From JABDQA01 sp963759125 (GTDB lineage: Bacteria; Desulfobacterota; Desulfobulbia; Desulfobulbales; Desulfocapsaceae), in contig CAVWXN010000005.1 in assembly GCA_963759125.1 (NCBI GenBank), positions 1-64,000 of the forward strand: a DNA stretch of 64,000 nt. The letters are read 5' to 3'. A program made the position numbers and the translations under genes. Below the pieces are notes generated by a model. That model searched no databases. It was not told the origin of the DNA and saw only the letters and a program-made list of their open reading frames with translations. Positions 27,991 to 35,197 of this stretch are shown here, piece after piece. Numbering within the stretch: the stretch's first letter is position 1; every line of letters starts with the position of its first letter.

Positions 27991-28452
27991 ATGGCTCGTT
28001 ATTGGCTGTTATTAACCAGGATTGAAAAATTGTGTCACTGGTTTCTCGCCGGCATCATGCTCTTTGCCGCAGTTCCCAAACTGTCCAATCCAGCCGCGTT
28101 TGCAGAAGTTATTGGAGCATATGGCCTGCTCCCCGATTTCCTCCTGTTACCAGCAGCGGTCCTACTTCCTCTTGTCGAATTAATTGCCGCAATCCTGTTA
28201 CTCAAAGGAAGTAGCTCAGGACTCTGGATATCTGCCACGCTGATGCTCCTTTTTATCGCTGTCCTCTCTTACGGGATCTGGCTTGGACTGGACATCGATT
28301 GTGGTTGTTTTGGTCCAGAAGATATAGAGAGCAAGGCTTTCTCCAACCTAAGAACGGCTCTTGTTCGTGATTTATTTCTTTGTATTCCAATAATCTATTG
28401 CTTCGTGCATAGGTATATCCACCCATCTAATCTACGAGGAGAAAAACAATGA
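27991..28452 (+). CDS. MauE/DoxX-like four-helix membrane protein
   Basis: This 153-aa protein has four hydrophobic helices (about 12-30, 46-66, 74-95 and 120-140). It has the MauE-family hallmark of a cysteine pair in a Gly context after helix 3 (DIDCGCFGPEDIES). MauE/DoxX-type proteins support oxidative folding or thiol-disulfide transfer across the membrane. The ATG at 27991 is chosen because AAGGAAAA precedes it, and the upstream ATG at 27961 is not preceded by a site. Its stop overlaps the next start (ATGA), so it is translationally coupled to a periplasmic rhodanese and probably works with it in sulfur or thiol chemistry. Confidence 0.8.
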   Translation: MARYWLLLTRIEKLCHWFLAGIMLFAAVPKLSNPAAFAEVIGAYGLLPDFLLLPAAVLLPLVELIAAILLLKGSSSGLWISATLMLLFIAVLSYGIWLGLDIDCGCFGPEDIESKAFSNLRTALVRDLFLCIPIIYCFVHRYIHPSNLRGEKQ

Positions 28453-28970
28453 AAAATGTGTTCTGCGCTCTACTTGTGTCTGTTGTCCTCTCATTCGGCA
28501 GCAGTGCCTTTGCCTTTGGAGATTCAAAGTTTGAGCAAGAGGTCGAAACAGAAACCTCAGCTATAAAACTTTTGCGGGAAGTTCAGCGAGGCGGGTACGA
28601 GGTGATCTCCACCGAAGAACTGCACAAGGCCATTGAAGCCGGTGAGGATCTGCTGATCATCGATACTATGCCTTATGAGGATAGCTATAAGAAAAATCAT
28701 ATCCCAGGTGCGAAGCAGTTTCTTTTTCCAATCCCTGACATGGTAGAGTGGAATACCGCAGAGACAAGCGGCAAGTCTATTGCTGATTATGAGTTACTGC
28801 TTGGAGAAGATAAAAATAAGAAAATTGTTGTTTATTGCGGTTTTGTAAAATGCACGAGAAGCCATAATGGGGCAATGTGGGCAGCAAAACTCGGTTATAA
28901 AAATGTATTTCGACATCCAGGTGGAATCTTCGCCTGGAAAGGAGCAAAATTTGAGGTAGAGAAAGAGTAA
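28449..28970 (+). CDS. Exported rhodanese-domain protein
   Basis: This 173-aa precursor has a signal peptide (MKNVFCALLVSVVLSFGSSAFA, probable cleavage after AFA), so it is periplasmic. The rhodanese domain follows: ISTEELHKAIEAGEDLLIIDT, SYKKNHIPGAKQF, and the active-site loop VVYCGFVKCTRSHNGA with a Cys after VVY and a second in KC. It ends WAAKLGYKNVFRHPGGIFAW. Rhodaneses bind a persulfide on the active Cys. Four-base overlap with the MauE-like gene indicates an operon. AGGAGAAAAACA precedes the ATG. Confidence 0.88.
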   Translation: MKNVFCALLVSVVLSFGSSAFAFGDSKFEQEVETETSAIKLLREVQRGGYEVISTEELHKAIEAGEDLLIIDTMPYEDSYKKNHIPGAKQFLFPIPDMVEWNTAETSGKSIADYELLLGEDKNKKIVVYCGFVKCTRSHNGAMWAAKLGYKNVFRHPGGIFAWKGAKFEVEKE

Positions 28971-29188
28971 TAATTTTGGCTGGATCACGCCAATGGGAAA
29001 GTCTTGGTCAATCTAATGCTCCTATCGGATGGACTGGGGTTGATTGGCAGCCTTGTTCGCCCAAGGCTTTCCCTGACAAGATTTACCTGTTGGACTTGTC
29101 AACAGATAAAGGATTTTCCTGTGTATCTTTAAAGTTTTAATAACGAGTCATAGAGCAGAATTGGTCTGCCCCAATTCTGCCCAAAAGC

Positions 29189-29223
29189 AAAAAAGGCACT
29201 TACAGAGAAACCTGTAAGTGCCT
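29189..29223 (-). terminator. Terminator of tRNA-Pro
   Basis: A 12-bp perfect stem (AGGCACTTACAG at 29194-29205 with 29212-29223) is followed in the minus direction by six T. It lies just after the tRNA-Pro CCA end. Confidence 0.9.
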
Positions 29224-29231
29224 GTAACTAC

Positions 29232-29309
29232 TGGTCGGGGCGGCAGGATTCGAACCTGCGACCTCCTGCTCCCAAGGCAGGCGCGCTAACCAGGCTGCGC
29301 TACGCCCCG
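29232..29309 (-). tRNA. tRNA-Pro (TGG)
   Basis: A cloverleaf with acceptor CGGGGCG/CGCCCCG, encoded CCA (29232-29234), anticodon stem CTGCC/GGCAG-like pairing around TTGGGAG (anticodon TGG) and T-loop TTCGAAT. It has its own terminator. Confidence 0.95.
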
Positions 29310-29429
29310 ATACAATAGAAATGAAAAAGCCCGATTATAAAAAACCCGGCTTGAAAAAACTGGCTCCCCTTAATAAGCGCGATGCGGAACCAGTGTTCTC
29401 ATGCCTCGAAGGAAGTCATTAGTAACATT

Positions 29430-29795
29430 CTAATTGCCCAGAATCAAGTGAAAGATGGCCTTCTTGAAATCAACACGTACATCCCCTGAAATCGATCTGA
29501 TTGAAATAGTTGGAATCAAGACTGTTAAACATGTAAAATGGCAGAGATGTATGTCGGCATCACCAAACTGTATAATGACAAAGTCGTGACCCACTTTTAA
29601 GCTGTCGCTCAGCAGGTGCACGCCCTCCCTGCTCGTTGGCATGGTGCACTCCTGTTTGGTCACCGCGCACCCCAAACGTTTACCGATAAGCTCTGGATAA
29701 CTTTTTCCCATGCAGTTGTCCACCCTAAGCGTTATAAAATCGCCAACAGCGAGCAGGTTCTTAATCATTGAGTGGCAGGCGGGGCATCGCCACAA
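29430..29795 (-). CDS. Hypothetical protein with N-terminal CxxC pair
   Basis: This 121-aa frame begins at a TTG and has WRCPACHSMIKN at its start, like half of a zinc ribbon. A likely beta-rich domain follows (GDFITLRVDN, VGHDFVIIQFGDADIHL). In frame, it stays open about 30 codons further upstream without an ATG (RRISKIDGKPRETGL), so the true start may be elsewhere or the 5' end lost. No ribosome site is clear. It could be a degraded small zinc-ribbon or PilZ-like protein, and I cannot confirm a family. Confidence that it is expressed is modest. Confidence 0.4.
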   Translation of the reverse strand: MWRCPACHSMIKNLLAVGDFITLRVDNCMGKSYPELIGKRLGCAVTKQECTMPTSREGVHLLSDSLKVGHDFVIIQFGDADIHLCHFTCLTVLIPTISIRSISGDVRVDFKKAIFHLILGN

Positions 29796-30051
29796 GCCCG
29801 TTTCCCTTGGTTTTCCATCAATCTTTGATATTCTTCGCCCTGTCCGGGCAGATTTTTGCTGTTTCGATCAGAAAATCTACCTGTCCTTTTTCCAGACAAA
29901 AGCTTGTCGGTATCTGCTTTAGATACGTTCGTTCATCAGGCTAAGTTACATCATCCGCGCCAACTCTTTGGGGCAGGGCTCTATCGGGTAATCAGAGTTA
30001 GGGATCGCCGTGACCATCTGCATAAGTTCTTCCTTGAACAAAATGTTGCTT

Positions 30052-30894
30052 TCAGAGTGGTAAAGATTTTGTTGCAACTACTACGTCTTGATATGAAAAG
30101 TACTTCTCTCGATTTGTCCAGGCACCCCGCAGGATGGGCTCATCGATCACAAGTCCAACCTCTTTATAAAAGCTCCTGATAAGTGACTCGGGTACTGCTA
30201 TTGCATATTCTGGCATTCGTTTGTGCGTAGACAAAAAATCTCCAAAATCATGGCGGAAACCCTGCAATTCCTGTTTAGACGCAATCTGAGCCTCAGCGAA
30301 ATTGTCAACTAAATAATAGGTTATAAAGCTTTTTCCATTCTGTTTCATAACGCGTGAAATTTCATTCAAGTAGGTTCTGATTTCACGAGGTCGCATATGA
30401 CTAAAAACAGAAGTGAGGTAGACTACGTCATAAGTATTATCCTCAAATGGTAATCGGTAATTCGAAGCTGGTTGACCTTTTTTACGATAGGCATACGGGT
30501 TTGATACATCTGCATGATAAAATCTAAAATTCGAGTAATGTGATGAAATCTCTTTCCTGCACCATTCGACAGCCTTTTCAACAATTTCAACACCATCATA
30601 GCGACCCGGCGCACAAATTAAATCTGTCAATGCCACAGCCACTCTACCGTAACCGCACCCAATCTCAAGGACAGTAGAATCTTTGTTTAAACCAGTTTGG
30701 TTAATCAAATTGCCTTTGAACGCATTTCCAATGGCCTGAAAGTTCCCACTCCCAATCAGAAGTGACGACCTGAGGGGAGGAGTCATCGGTTTTCTAGTAC
30801 CAGTAATTGATTGGTATATGTCGATGCAAGAATACAGCGCAATTCTGGCGATACGTTTCAAGGGTGTTGGAACGTATCTTCGAAAGGTTCTCAT
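30052..30894 (-). CDS. Class I SAM-dependent methyltransferase
   Basis: This 280-aa enzyme has the Rossmann-type methyltransferase motifs: I at STVLEIGCGYGRVAVAL (about residue 93), II at YDGVEIVEKAVEW, III around FYHADVSNPYAY, and the post-motif YDVVYLTSVFSHM, where the acidic Asp and aromatic SVFSHM resemble methyltransferase type 11/25 families. The N-terminus has a hydrophobic stretch (RIARIALYSCIDIY), possibly peripheral membrane contact. Target unknown; small molecules or glycan/lipid intermediates are common. The region is more AT-rich than neighbours and sits near an IS remnant, which suggests transfer. Confidence 0.82.
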   Translation of the reverse strand: MRTFRRYVPTPLKRIARIALYSCIDIYQSITGTRKPMTPPLRSSLLIGSGNFQAIGNAFKGNLINQTGLNKDSTVLEIGCGYGRVAVALTDLICAPGRYDGVEIVEKAVEWCRKEISSHYSNFRFYHADVSNPYAYRKKGQPASNYRLPFEDNTYDVVYLTSVFSHMRPREIRTYLNEISRVMKQNGKSFITYYLVDNFAEAQIASKQELQGFRHDFGDFLSTHKRMPEYAIAVPESLIRSFYKEVGLVIDEPILRGAWTNREKYFSYQDVVVATKSLPL

Positions 30895-31269
30895 TTTCTT
30901 ATTTCTAGCCTAACAAGTTTTTATTTACTTTCCAGCTATGTTCGCCCTCTCATATATCCCCAAAAGTCAAAGTCTCTGAGGGATGGCCTTTTCTAAATGT
31001 TTAAGCCTTTTTAAAAAGGTGATAAAACTTTTTTTTCGATGATCTTGCCATATTAATTTCAATGGGAAATACAATATTAACATAGTATCAGCAAACCCAG
31101 CCAATAACGAGATTGCCGTGGCCGCTGAAACTATTAATAGATGTTTACAATTGTACCTTACAGGTGGAAAACTCTTGTCAGATCAGTTGTTATTGTAGGC
31201 CAGTAGTGTCCCAACGTTCAAAACATCAGGTTGTTTAATAAATTAAATTTACTAGATATATTACGTTTT
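30895..31269. other. AT-rich intergenic region before the IS remnant
   Basis: No gene is recognised. The sequence is AT-rich and contains a short CCTTTTTAAAAAGG palindrome near 31005-31018. It is probably flanking DNA or a lost 5' part of the insertion sequence. No terminal inverted repeat could be identified. Confidence 0.35.
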
Positions 31270-31857
31270 ATGCCTGTTACCGACTTGAAATCTCAAATTG
31301 CACGAAATACCCTGGCCAATGCAAGCAAGACGCGAGATTGGCGCATATATGCCGACTTCGCTCAGCTTCTGATTATTGAAGCTCAATAACGATACGGCAA
31401 CGAACAATTCGCTGTCGATCTTACCCAAAGCGCTTATGCACTCGATTCAACAACCATAGATCTCAGCCTATCGCTTTTTCCATGGGCCTGCTTCCGCAAA
31501 ACCAAAGGGACCGTCAAGCTACATACCCTATTGGATTTACGAGGAAACATTCCAACCTTTATTCATATCAGCGACGGCAAACTGCACGACGTCGATATCC
31601 TCGACCAACTCATTCCCGGTCCCGGCAGTTTTTACATTATGGATCGAGGCTATCTGGACTTCGCCAGGCTTTATCTAATAGAGCAATGGAGTGCTTTCTT
31701 CGTGATCAGAGCAAAGTCAAATTGTCTACTATCACTGCACCGGCAACAAGGGAAAGTGCCTGGAGAAAGGGGTCCGGGAAGAAGAGTTTGCCCGTCATTT
31801 CGGCCTGGAAGGATGGCCGCCTCATTCCGAATTACCGGCAACCATTTGATATCCTGA
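31270..31857 (+). pseudogene. IS4-family (DDE) transposase remnant
   Basis: In one frame from ATG 31270, the sequence matches IS4-type transposases: KSQIARNTLANASKTRDWRIYADFAQLLI, then after an in-frame TAA (31387-31389) YGNEQFAVDL, YALDSTTIDLSLSLFPW (first DDE Asp), TKGTVKLHTLLDLRGNIPTF, DGKLHDVDILD, and YIMDRGYLDFARLY (second Asp). Homology is lost after RAKSN near 31722. The DUF4372-type N-terminus and the C-terminal catalytic Glu region are missing, so it is dead. It lies next to tRNA-Asn. Confidence 0.88.
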
Positions 31858-31881
31858 CAGAAAAAAACATCATCTACCAAC

Positions 31882-31916
31882 AAAAAAAGGGCGTTTCTCC
31901 GAAGAAAAACGCCCTT
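31882..31916 (-). terminator. Terminator of tRNA-Asn
   Basis: Stem AAGGGCGTTT (31887-31896) pairs with AAACGCCCTT (31907-31916). In the minus direction it is followed by a run of T (plus A7 at 31882-31888). It lies ten bases past the tRNA-Asn end, so the IS remnant ends on its far side. Confidence 0.9.
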
Positions 31917-31925
31917 GGTCCATTC

Positions 31926-32001
31926 TGGCTCCCCGGGACGGACTCGAACCGCCGACAGGGTGGTTAACAGCCACCTGCTCTACCAACTGAGCTACCGAGG
32001 A
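31926..32001 (-). tRNA. tRNA-Asn (GTT)
   Basis: A 76-nt cloverleaf: acceptor TCCTCGG/CCGGGGA, G discriminator with encoded CCA (31926-31928), anticodon loop CTGTTAA (anticodon GTT) and T-loop TTCGAGT. Confidence 0.95.
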
Positions 32002-32168
32002 TCACTAATGTGTTGCAACCATTCGATTTTACAAACGATTGCGAAATTTTCACAGCCCCGACCAACGCCTAAGTCCCTGTTTTTACGTTAATCGGTTTCC
32101 GTAAAGTAGGAGGGGAATATAGCTTGTGGGTCCATGGCTGTCAACTTCTTTTTCCCCCTCAACCATTC

Positions 32169-32738
32169 TCAAGCAAGCGGGCCAATGGTGTGCTGCAAAA
32201 GAATCTTCAGTCCGATCAATATGAGGATGATACCGCCAATAATTTCTATTTTGCCTTCGAAGAGATGCCCCACCTGGCGCCCTAAAATGATGCCGCCATG
32301 GGACAAACCGCCGGTCACGAAACCGATTATCAGGGCCGGAGTCAAGATCGTGATATTAAGAATGGAGAAACTCAACCCGACTGCCAGGGCGTCGATACTG
32401 GTCGCGATCGATAAGAGCAAGAGACGGCCGCCTGTCATCGAGGATTCAACTTCCTCGTCTTCCTCGAGTCGACCGGCCTCATAAATCATCTTTATACCGA
32501 TTCCCGCCAACAGACCAAAGGCGATCCAGTGATCATAGGATGCTATATAATCCCTGAAGCCAAGGCCTGCCAGCCAGCCGATTATCGGCATGACCCCCTG
32601 GAACAGGGCAAAGGAAGCGGCGATGGTCAGGGTCTGTCGCAGCCCCATATTTTTAATGGTCACTCCGCAAGCCACCGACACCGCAAAAGCGTCCATCGCC
32701 AAGCCGACAGCTATGACAAGAATTGAAAAGAAATCCAT
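32169..32738 (-). CDS. mntP: Manganese efflux pump MntP
   Basis: This 189-aa six-helix membrane protein has the two MntP repeats, each with a conserved acidic residue in a membrane helix: GLAMDAFAVSVACG in helix 1 and ATSIDALAVGLSFS in the second half. GFVTGGLSHGGIILGRQVG and the acidic loop (LEEDEEVESS) also fit. It exports Mn2+ from the cytoplasm. Length is standard (about 188). No yybP-ykoY manganese riboswitch can be seen upstream, because the DUF4136 lipoprotein gene lies only 30 bases before it. It is therefore probably read through from that operon. Confidence 0.92.
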   Translation of the reverse strand: MDFFSILVIAVGLAMDAFAVSVACGVTIKNMGLRQTLTIAASFALFQGVMPIIGWLAGLGFRDYIASYDHWIAFGLLAGIGIKMIYEAGRLEEDEEVESSMTGGRLLLLSIATSIDALAVGLSFSILNITILTPALIIGFVTGGLSHGGIILGRQVGHLFEGKIEIIGGIILILIGLKILLQHTIGPLA

Positions 32739-32768
32739 TGATATCGAAAAAACGTCTGCTCGAAACGA

Positions 32769-33338
32769 CTAGCGGGCGGGAAAAGGGTCGAGAATCTTAG
32801 TCACGGAGCGATGCAGATTTTTCAGAGCGGTCTGCTCGGGCTGATCCTCTGCGATTCGGCCGCTGCCGCTGCCGCGCCAGAGCAACCGGCGGTTTTTGGG
32901 GTCGATGGCATCTATGATTATCGTGCCTTCTTCGTATTCTTGAATTTTCCGCGGGGACTCGGGGTTTAAAACCGGATCCCGATACAAGGTTCCATACCCG
33001 TAAGGGGCATAGAAATGATCTATGTTTTCCTTCTTGATTTTCTTTTCTATGGCGCCAAACCAGGCAACCAGAAAATCGGCCTTTTGGCGATCGACCTGTT
33101 CATAGCCTCTTGCCGAAAGTGATTGTTCCACCGCTGTACGAACCGTTTGCCGGACGAGTGGGTCGTTCAGTCTTACGTCTTCAGCCGATTTATCCTCATC
33201 AGGCAGCCAAGCGAACGTCCTCAATGCAGTGAAATCTGCTGCCTCACCAATCTTGCTGTCGGTCTGTACCTGCGCACAACCGGCGGCAGTGATGAATAAA
33301 AGCGCTATGACGATGCGCATCATGCTTTTCACCCCCAT
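32769..33338 (-). CDS. DUF4136-type lipoprotein
   Basis: This 189-aa precursor has the signal MMRIVIALLFITAAGC, with lipobox ITAAGC, so it is lipid-anchored. The mature domain has DFTALRTFAWLPDE, QSLSARGYEQVDRQKADFLVAWFGAIEKK, and YEEGTIIIDAIDPKNRRLLWRGSGSGRI. These are the features of the DUF4136 family, whose role is unknown and which is common in the envelope of Proteobacteria. The ATG comes one base after the stop of the preceding gene, so the two are coupled. Confidence 0.85.
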   Translation of the reverse strand: MGVKSMMRIVIALLFITAAGCAQVQTDSKIGEAADFTALRTFAWLPDEDKSAEDVRLNDPLVRQTVRTAVEQSLSARGYEQVDRQKADFLVAWFGAIEKKIKKENIDHFYAPYGYGTLYRDPVLNPESPRKIQEYEEGTIIIDAIDPKNRRLLWRGSGSGRIAEDQPEQTALKNLHRSVTKILDPFPAR

Positions 33339-33339
33339 T

Positions 33340-34173
33340 CTAATTGCCGAGCAATTCTTTTATTTTTTTCATCGCCTCTTCCATCTCCATCTGGTCCTCC
33401 TGGGGAATTGCCGGCGGCTCACCTGACGGTATTCCCATGAAACCCTGGCCTTTATTTTTATGGCCCTCGGGATCCTTCAGTACGGACATGGACTGCTGGG
33501 CAATCATCTGTGCCAGCTGATCTGCTTCTTTATTGTGCTGCACAACTATTCCCTCGGGAAACTCGAAATATCTTCGTTCGGCCCCGGTCTCTTGAACTGA
33601 AGTGGCGACAATCTTCATCTTGATGCCCATCAGGTCAGTCTCGGACAGGAGGCTTATCCCGGTGTCGTGAATAAAATAGACGGTCGAGCCCAGCGCTGTG
33701 GTTCTGTCACAAGAGTAGCCAAGCAGTTGCTTCACATTCGGCTCTACGCTTCCCTGCAGACCTCCCATGGACATAGTGGCCATTCCCCTGACATTGTCAC
33801 TTACTTTTTTCTTTTCATCGGCGCTCAGTTTGTCGTACTCCTCGATCATCAGTTTCTGCGGGTTGACCGATTTGCTCCCCGTTTTTTCCTCCAGATCGAA
33901 TACGTATATCCAGTCCGGGGTGGTAATTTCGACCGAGCTGTTTTTCTGAGTAAGGCCAAGCACCGTTGTGCTCGTTTGGCGATGACGGGCGGTGGTGGTA
34001 CCAAAATCTCTAAGGTAGAGAACCTCACGACCCGATTCCAAGCCGATTATCTCATAGGTTATTACCGCTTGCTCAAAAGGCAGCTTTCTATTCCACGGGT
34101 TATCAGGTTCTGCACACATCAGAGAAGGGATAAGCAGAAGAACCGCTGCCACGATCAGCCCTTTCAGTTTCAT
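33340..34173 (-). CDS. Exported DUF4412-like hypothetical protein
   Basis: This 277-aa precursor begins with a signal peptide (MKLKGLIVAAVLLLIPSLMCA). The mature part has ITYEIIGLESGREVLYLRDFGTTTARH, a WIYVFDLEEKTG strand, LLGYSCDRTTALGSTVYF and a C-terminal helical, Met- and Glu-rich tail (EDQMEMEEAMKKIKELLGN). The pattern resembles DUF4412/LolA-like periplasmic proteins, but the assignment is tentative. It forms a two-gene unit with the DUF4136 lipoprotein, and both may act at the outer membrane. Confidence 0.7.
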   Translation of the reverse strand: MKLKGLIVAAVLLLIPSLMCAEPDNPWNRKLPFEQAVITYEIIGLESGREVLYLRDFGTTTARHRQTSTTVLGLTQKNSSVEITTPDWIYVFDLEEKTGSKSVNPQKLMIEEYDKLSADEKKKVSDNVRGMATMSMGGLQGSVEPNVKQLLGYSCDRTTALGSTVYFIHDTGISLLSETDLMGIKMKIVATSVQETGAERRYFEFPEGIVVQHNKEADQLAQMIAQQSMSVLKDPEGHKNKGQGFMGIPSGEPPAIPQEDQMEMEEAMKKIKELLGN

Positions 34174-34245
34174 AACAGAAATCCTCTCCTCAGGGTAATT
34201 TTTCTTACCGCCACGTCGTACACGAGTCAGATGCAGAATATAGTC

Positions 34246-34998
34246 TCAATTCCTGGTTATCACCATCGGCCCGAAACTCTGACATACCGGCATAATCTCA
34301 ATCCGGTTGATATTCACGTGAGCCGGCCGCTCCACTGACCAGTAAATGGCTTCGGCAATATCGTCGGCTGACAGGGGTTCAACTCCCTGGTAAATCTTAT
34401 CGGCTTTTTCCTCATCCCACTTGAAACGAACCTTGGAGAATTCTGTTTCGGCCAGTCCCGGCTCGATATTGGTCACCCGTATGGGTGTTCCCTGCAGATC
34501 GGCAATAAGATTGTTGGTAAACTGAGAAACAAAGGCTTTGCTCGCTCCGTAAGCGTTTCCTCCGGGATAGGCATAATCTCCGGCAACCGAGCCGACATTG
34601 ACGATATGGCCATGTTTACGTTCAACCATGGCCGGAAGCACCTTTCTGGTCATGTAGAGCAACCCTTTTATATTGGTATCGACCATGGTCTCCCAATTTT
34701 CAAGCTTGGCCTCATGGGCCATTTCGAGGCCAAGGGCAAGTCCGGCATTGTTGATCAGCACATCGATCCTGCTGAACTGCTCGGGCAACCCGTCTATTTC
34801 ACGTTCCACCTCCTCTTGACGGCGAACGTCGAAGCAGAGACCATGGACCCTGTCAGAGCCAAGTCGCGCGGCCAGATCATCCAGCCGGTCCTTTCTCCGG
34901 CCAGTAATAACCGCCTGCCAGCCCTTGTCCACAAAAAGTTCGGCACATGCTCTGCCGAATCCCGATGTTGCTCCGGTAATTAAAACCGTTTTCATCAT
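34246..34998 (-). CDS. Short-chain dehydrogenase/reductase (YdfG-like)
   Basis: This 250-aa classical SDR has TGATSGFGRACAE (TGxxxGxG cofactor loop), CFDVRR (Asp before the loop), VLINNAGLALG (NNAG), VNVGSVAGDYAYPGGNAYGASKAFV with Ser, Tyr and Lys of the catalytic triad, and RVTNIEPGLAETEF. The TGRRKDRL segment after strand 2 carries basic residues that favour NADP(H). It matches E. coli YdfG, an NADP-dependent 3-hydroxy acid (serine/3-hydroxypropionate) dehydrogenase, in length and motifs, but the substrate is not proven. It lies 70 bases upstream of the exported-protein pair. Confidence 0.9.
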   Translation of the reverse strand: MMKTVLITGATSGFGRACAELFVDKGWQAVITGRRKDRLDDLAARLGSDRVHGLCFDVRRQEEVEREIDGLPEQFSRIDVLINNAGLALGLEMAHEAKLENWETMVDTNIKGLLYMTRKVLPAMVERKHGHIVNVGSVAGDYAYPGGNAYGASKAFVSQFTNNLIADLQGTPIRVTNIEPGLAETEFSKVRFKWDEEKADKIYQGVEPLSADDIAEAIYWSVERPAHVNINRIEIMPVCQSFGPMVITRN

Positions 34999-35197
34999 CT
35001 GAAATCCCCCTGATGATTTAATGATTGTTACCTTTAAATCCTATGCCAAAGCGATTGGTATCCCGCTTCGTTCCCCATGCATTCTATAACAGAATTCATT
35101 TTAGACAATCGAACCAGCCTTTTTACCCGCAGACCACCCAAGGATACCTGGGCCGTTTACCCACCGCCGGCCGCCCACCACTGCGAGAAAAACCAGG

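Noticed and set aside
28976..29140. Start-less 55-codon frame after the rhodanese gene
   Set aside because: No homology recognised and no start other than TTG; taken as chance.
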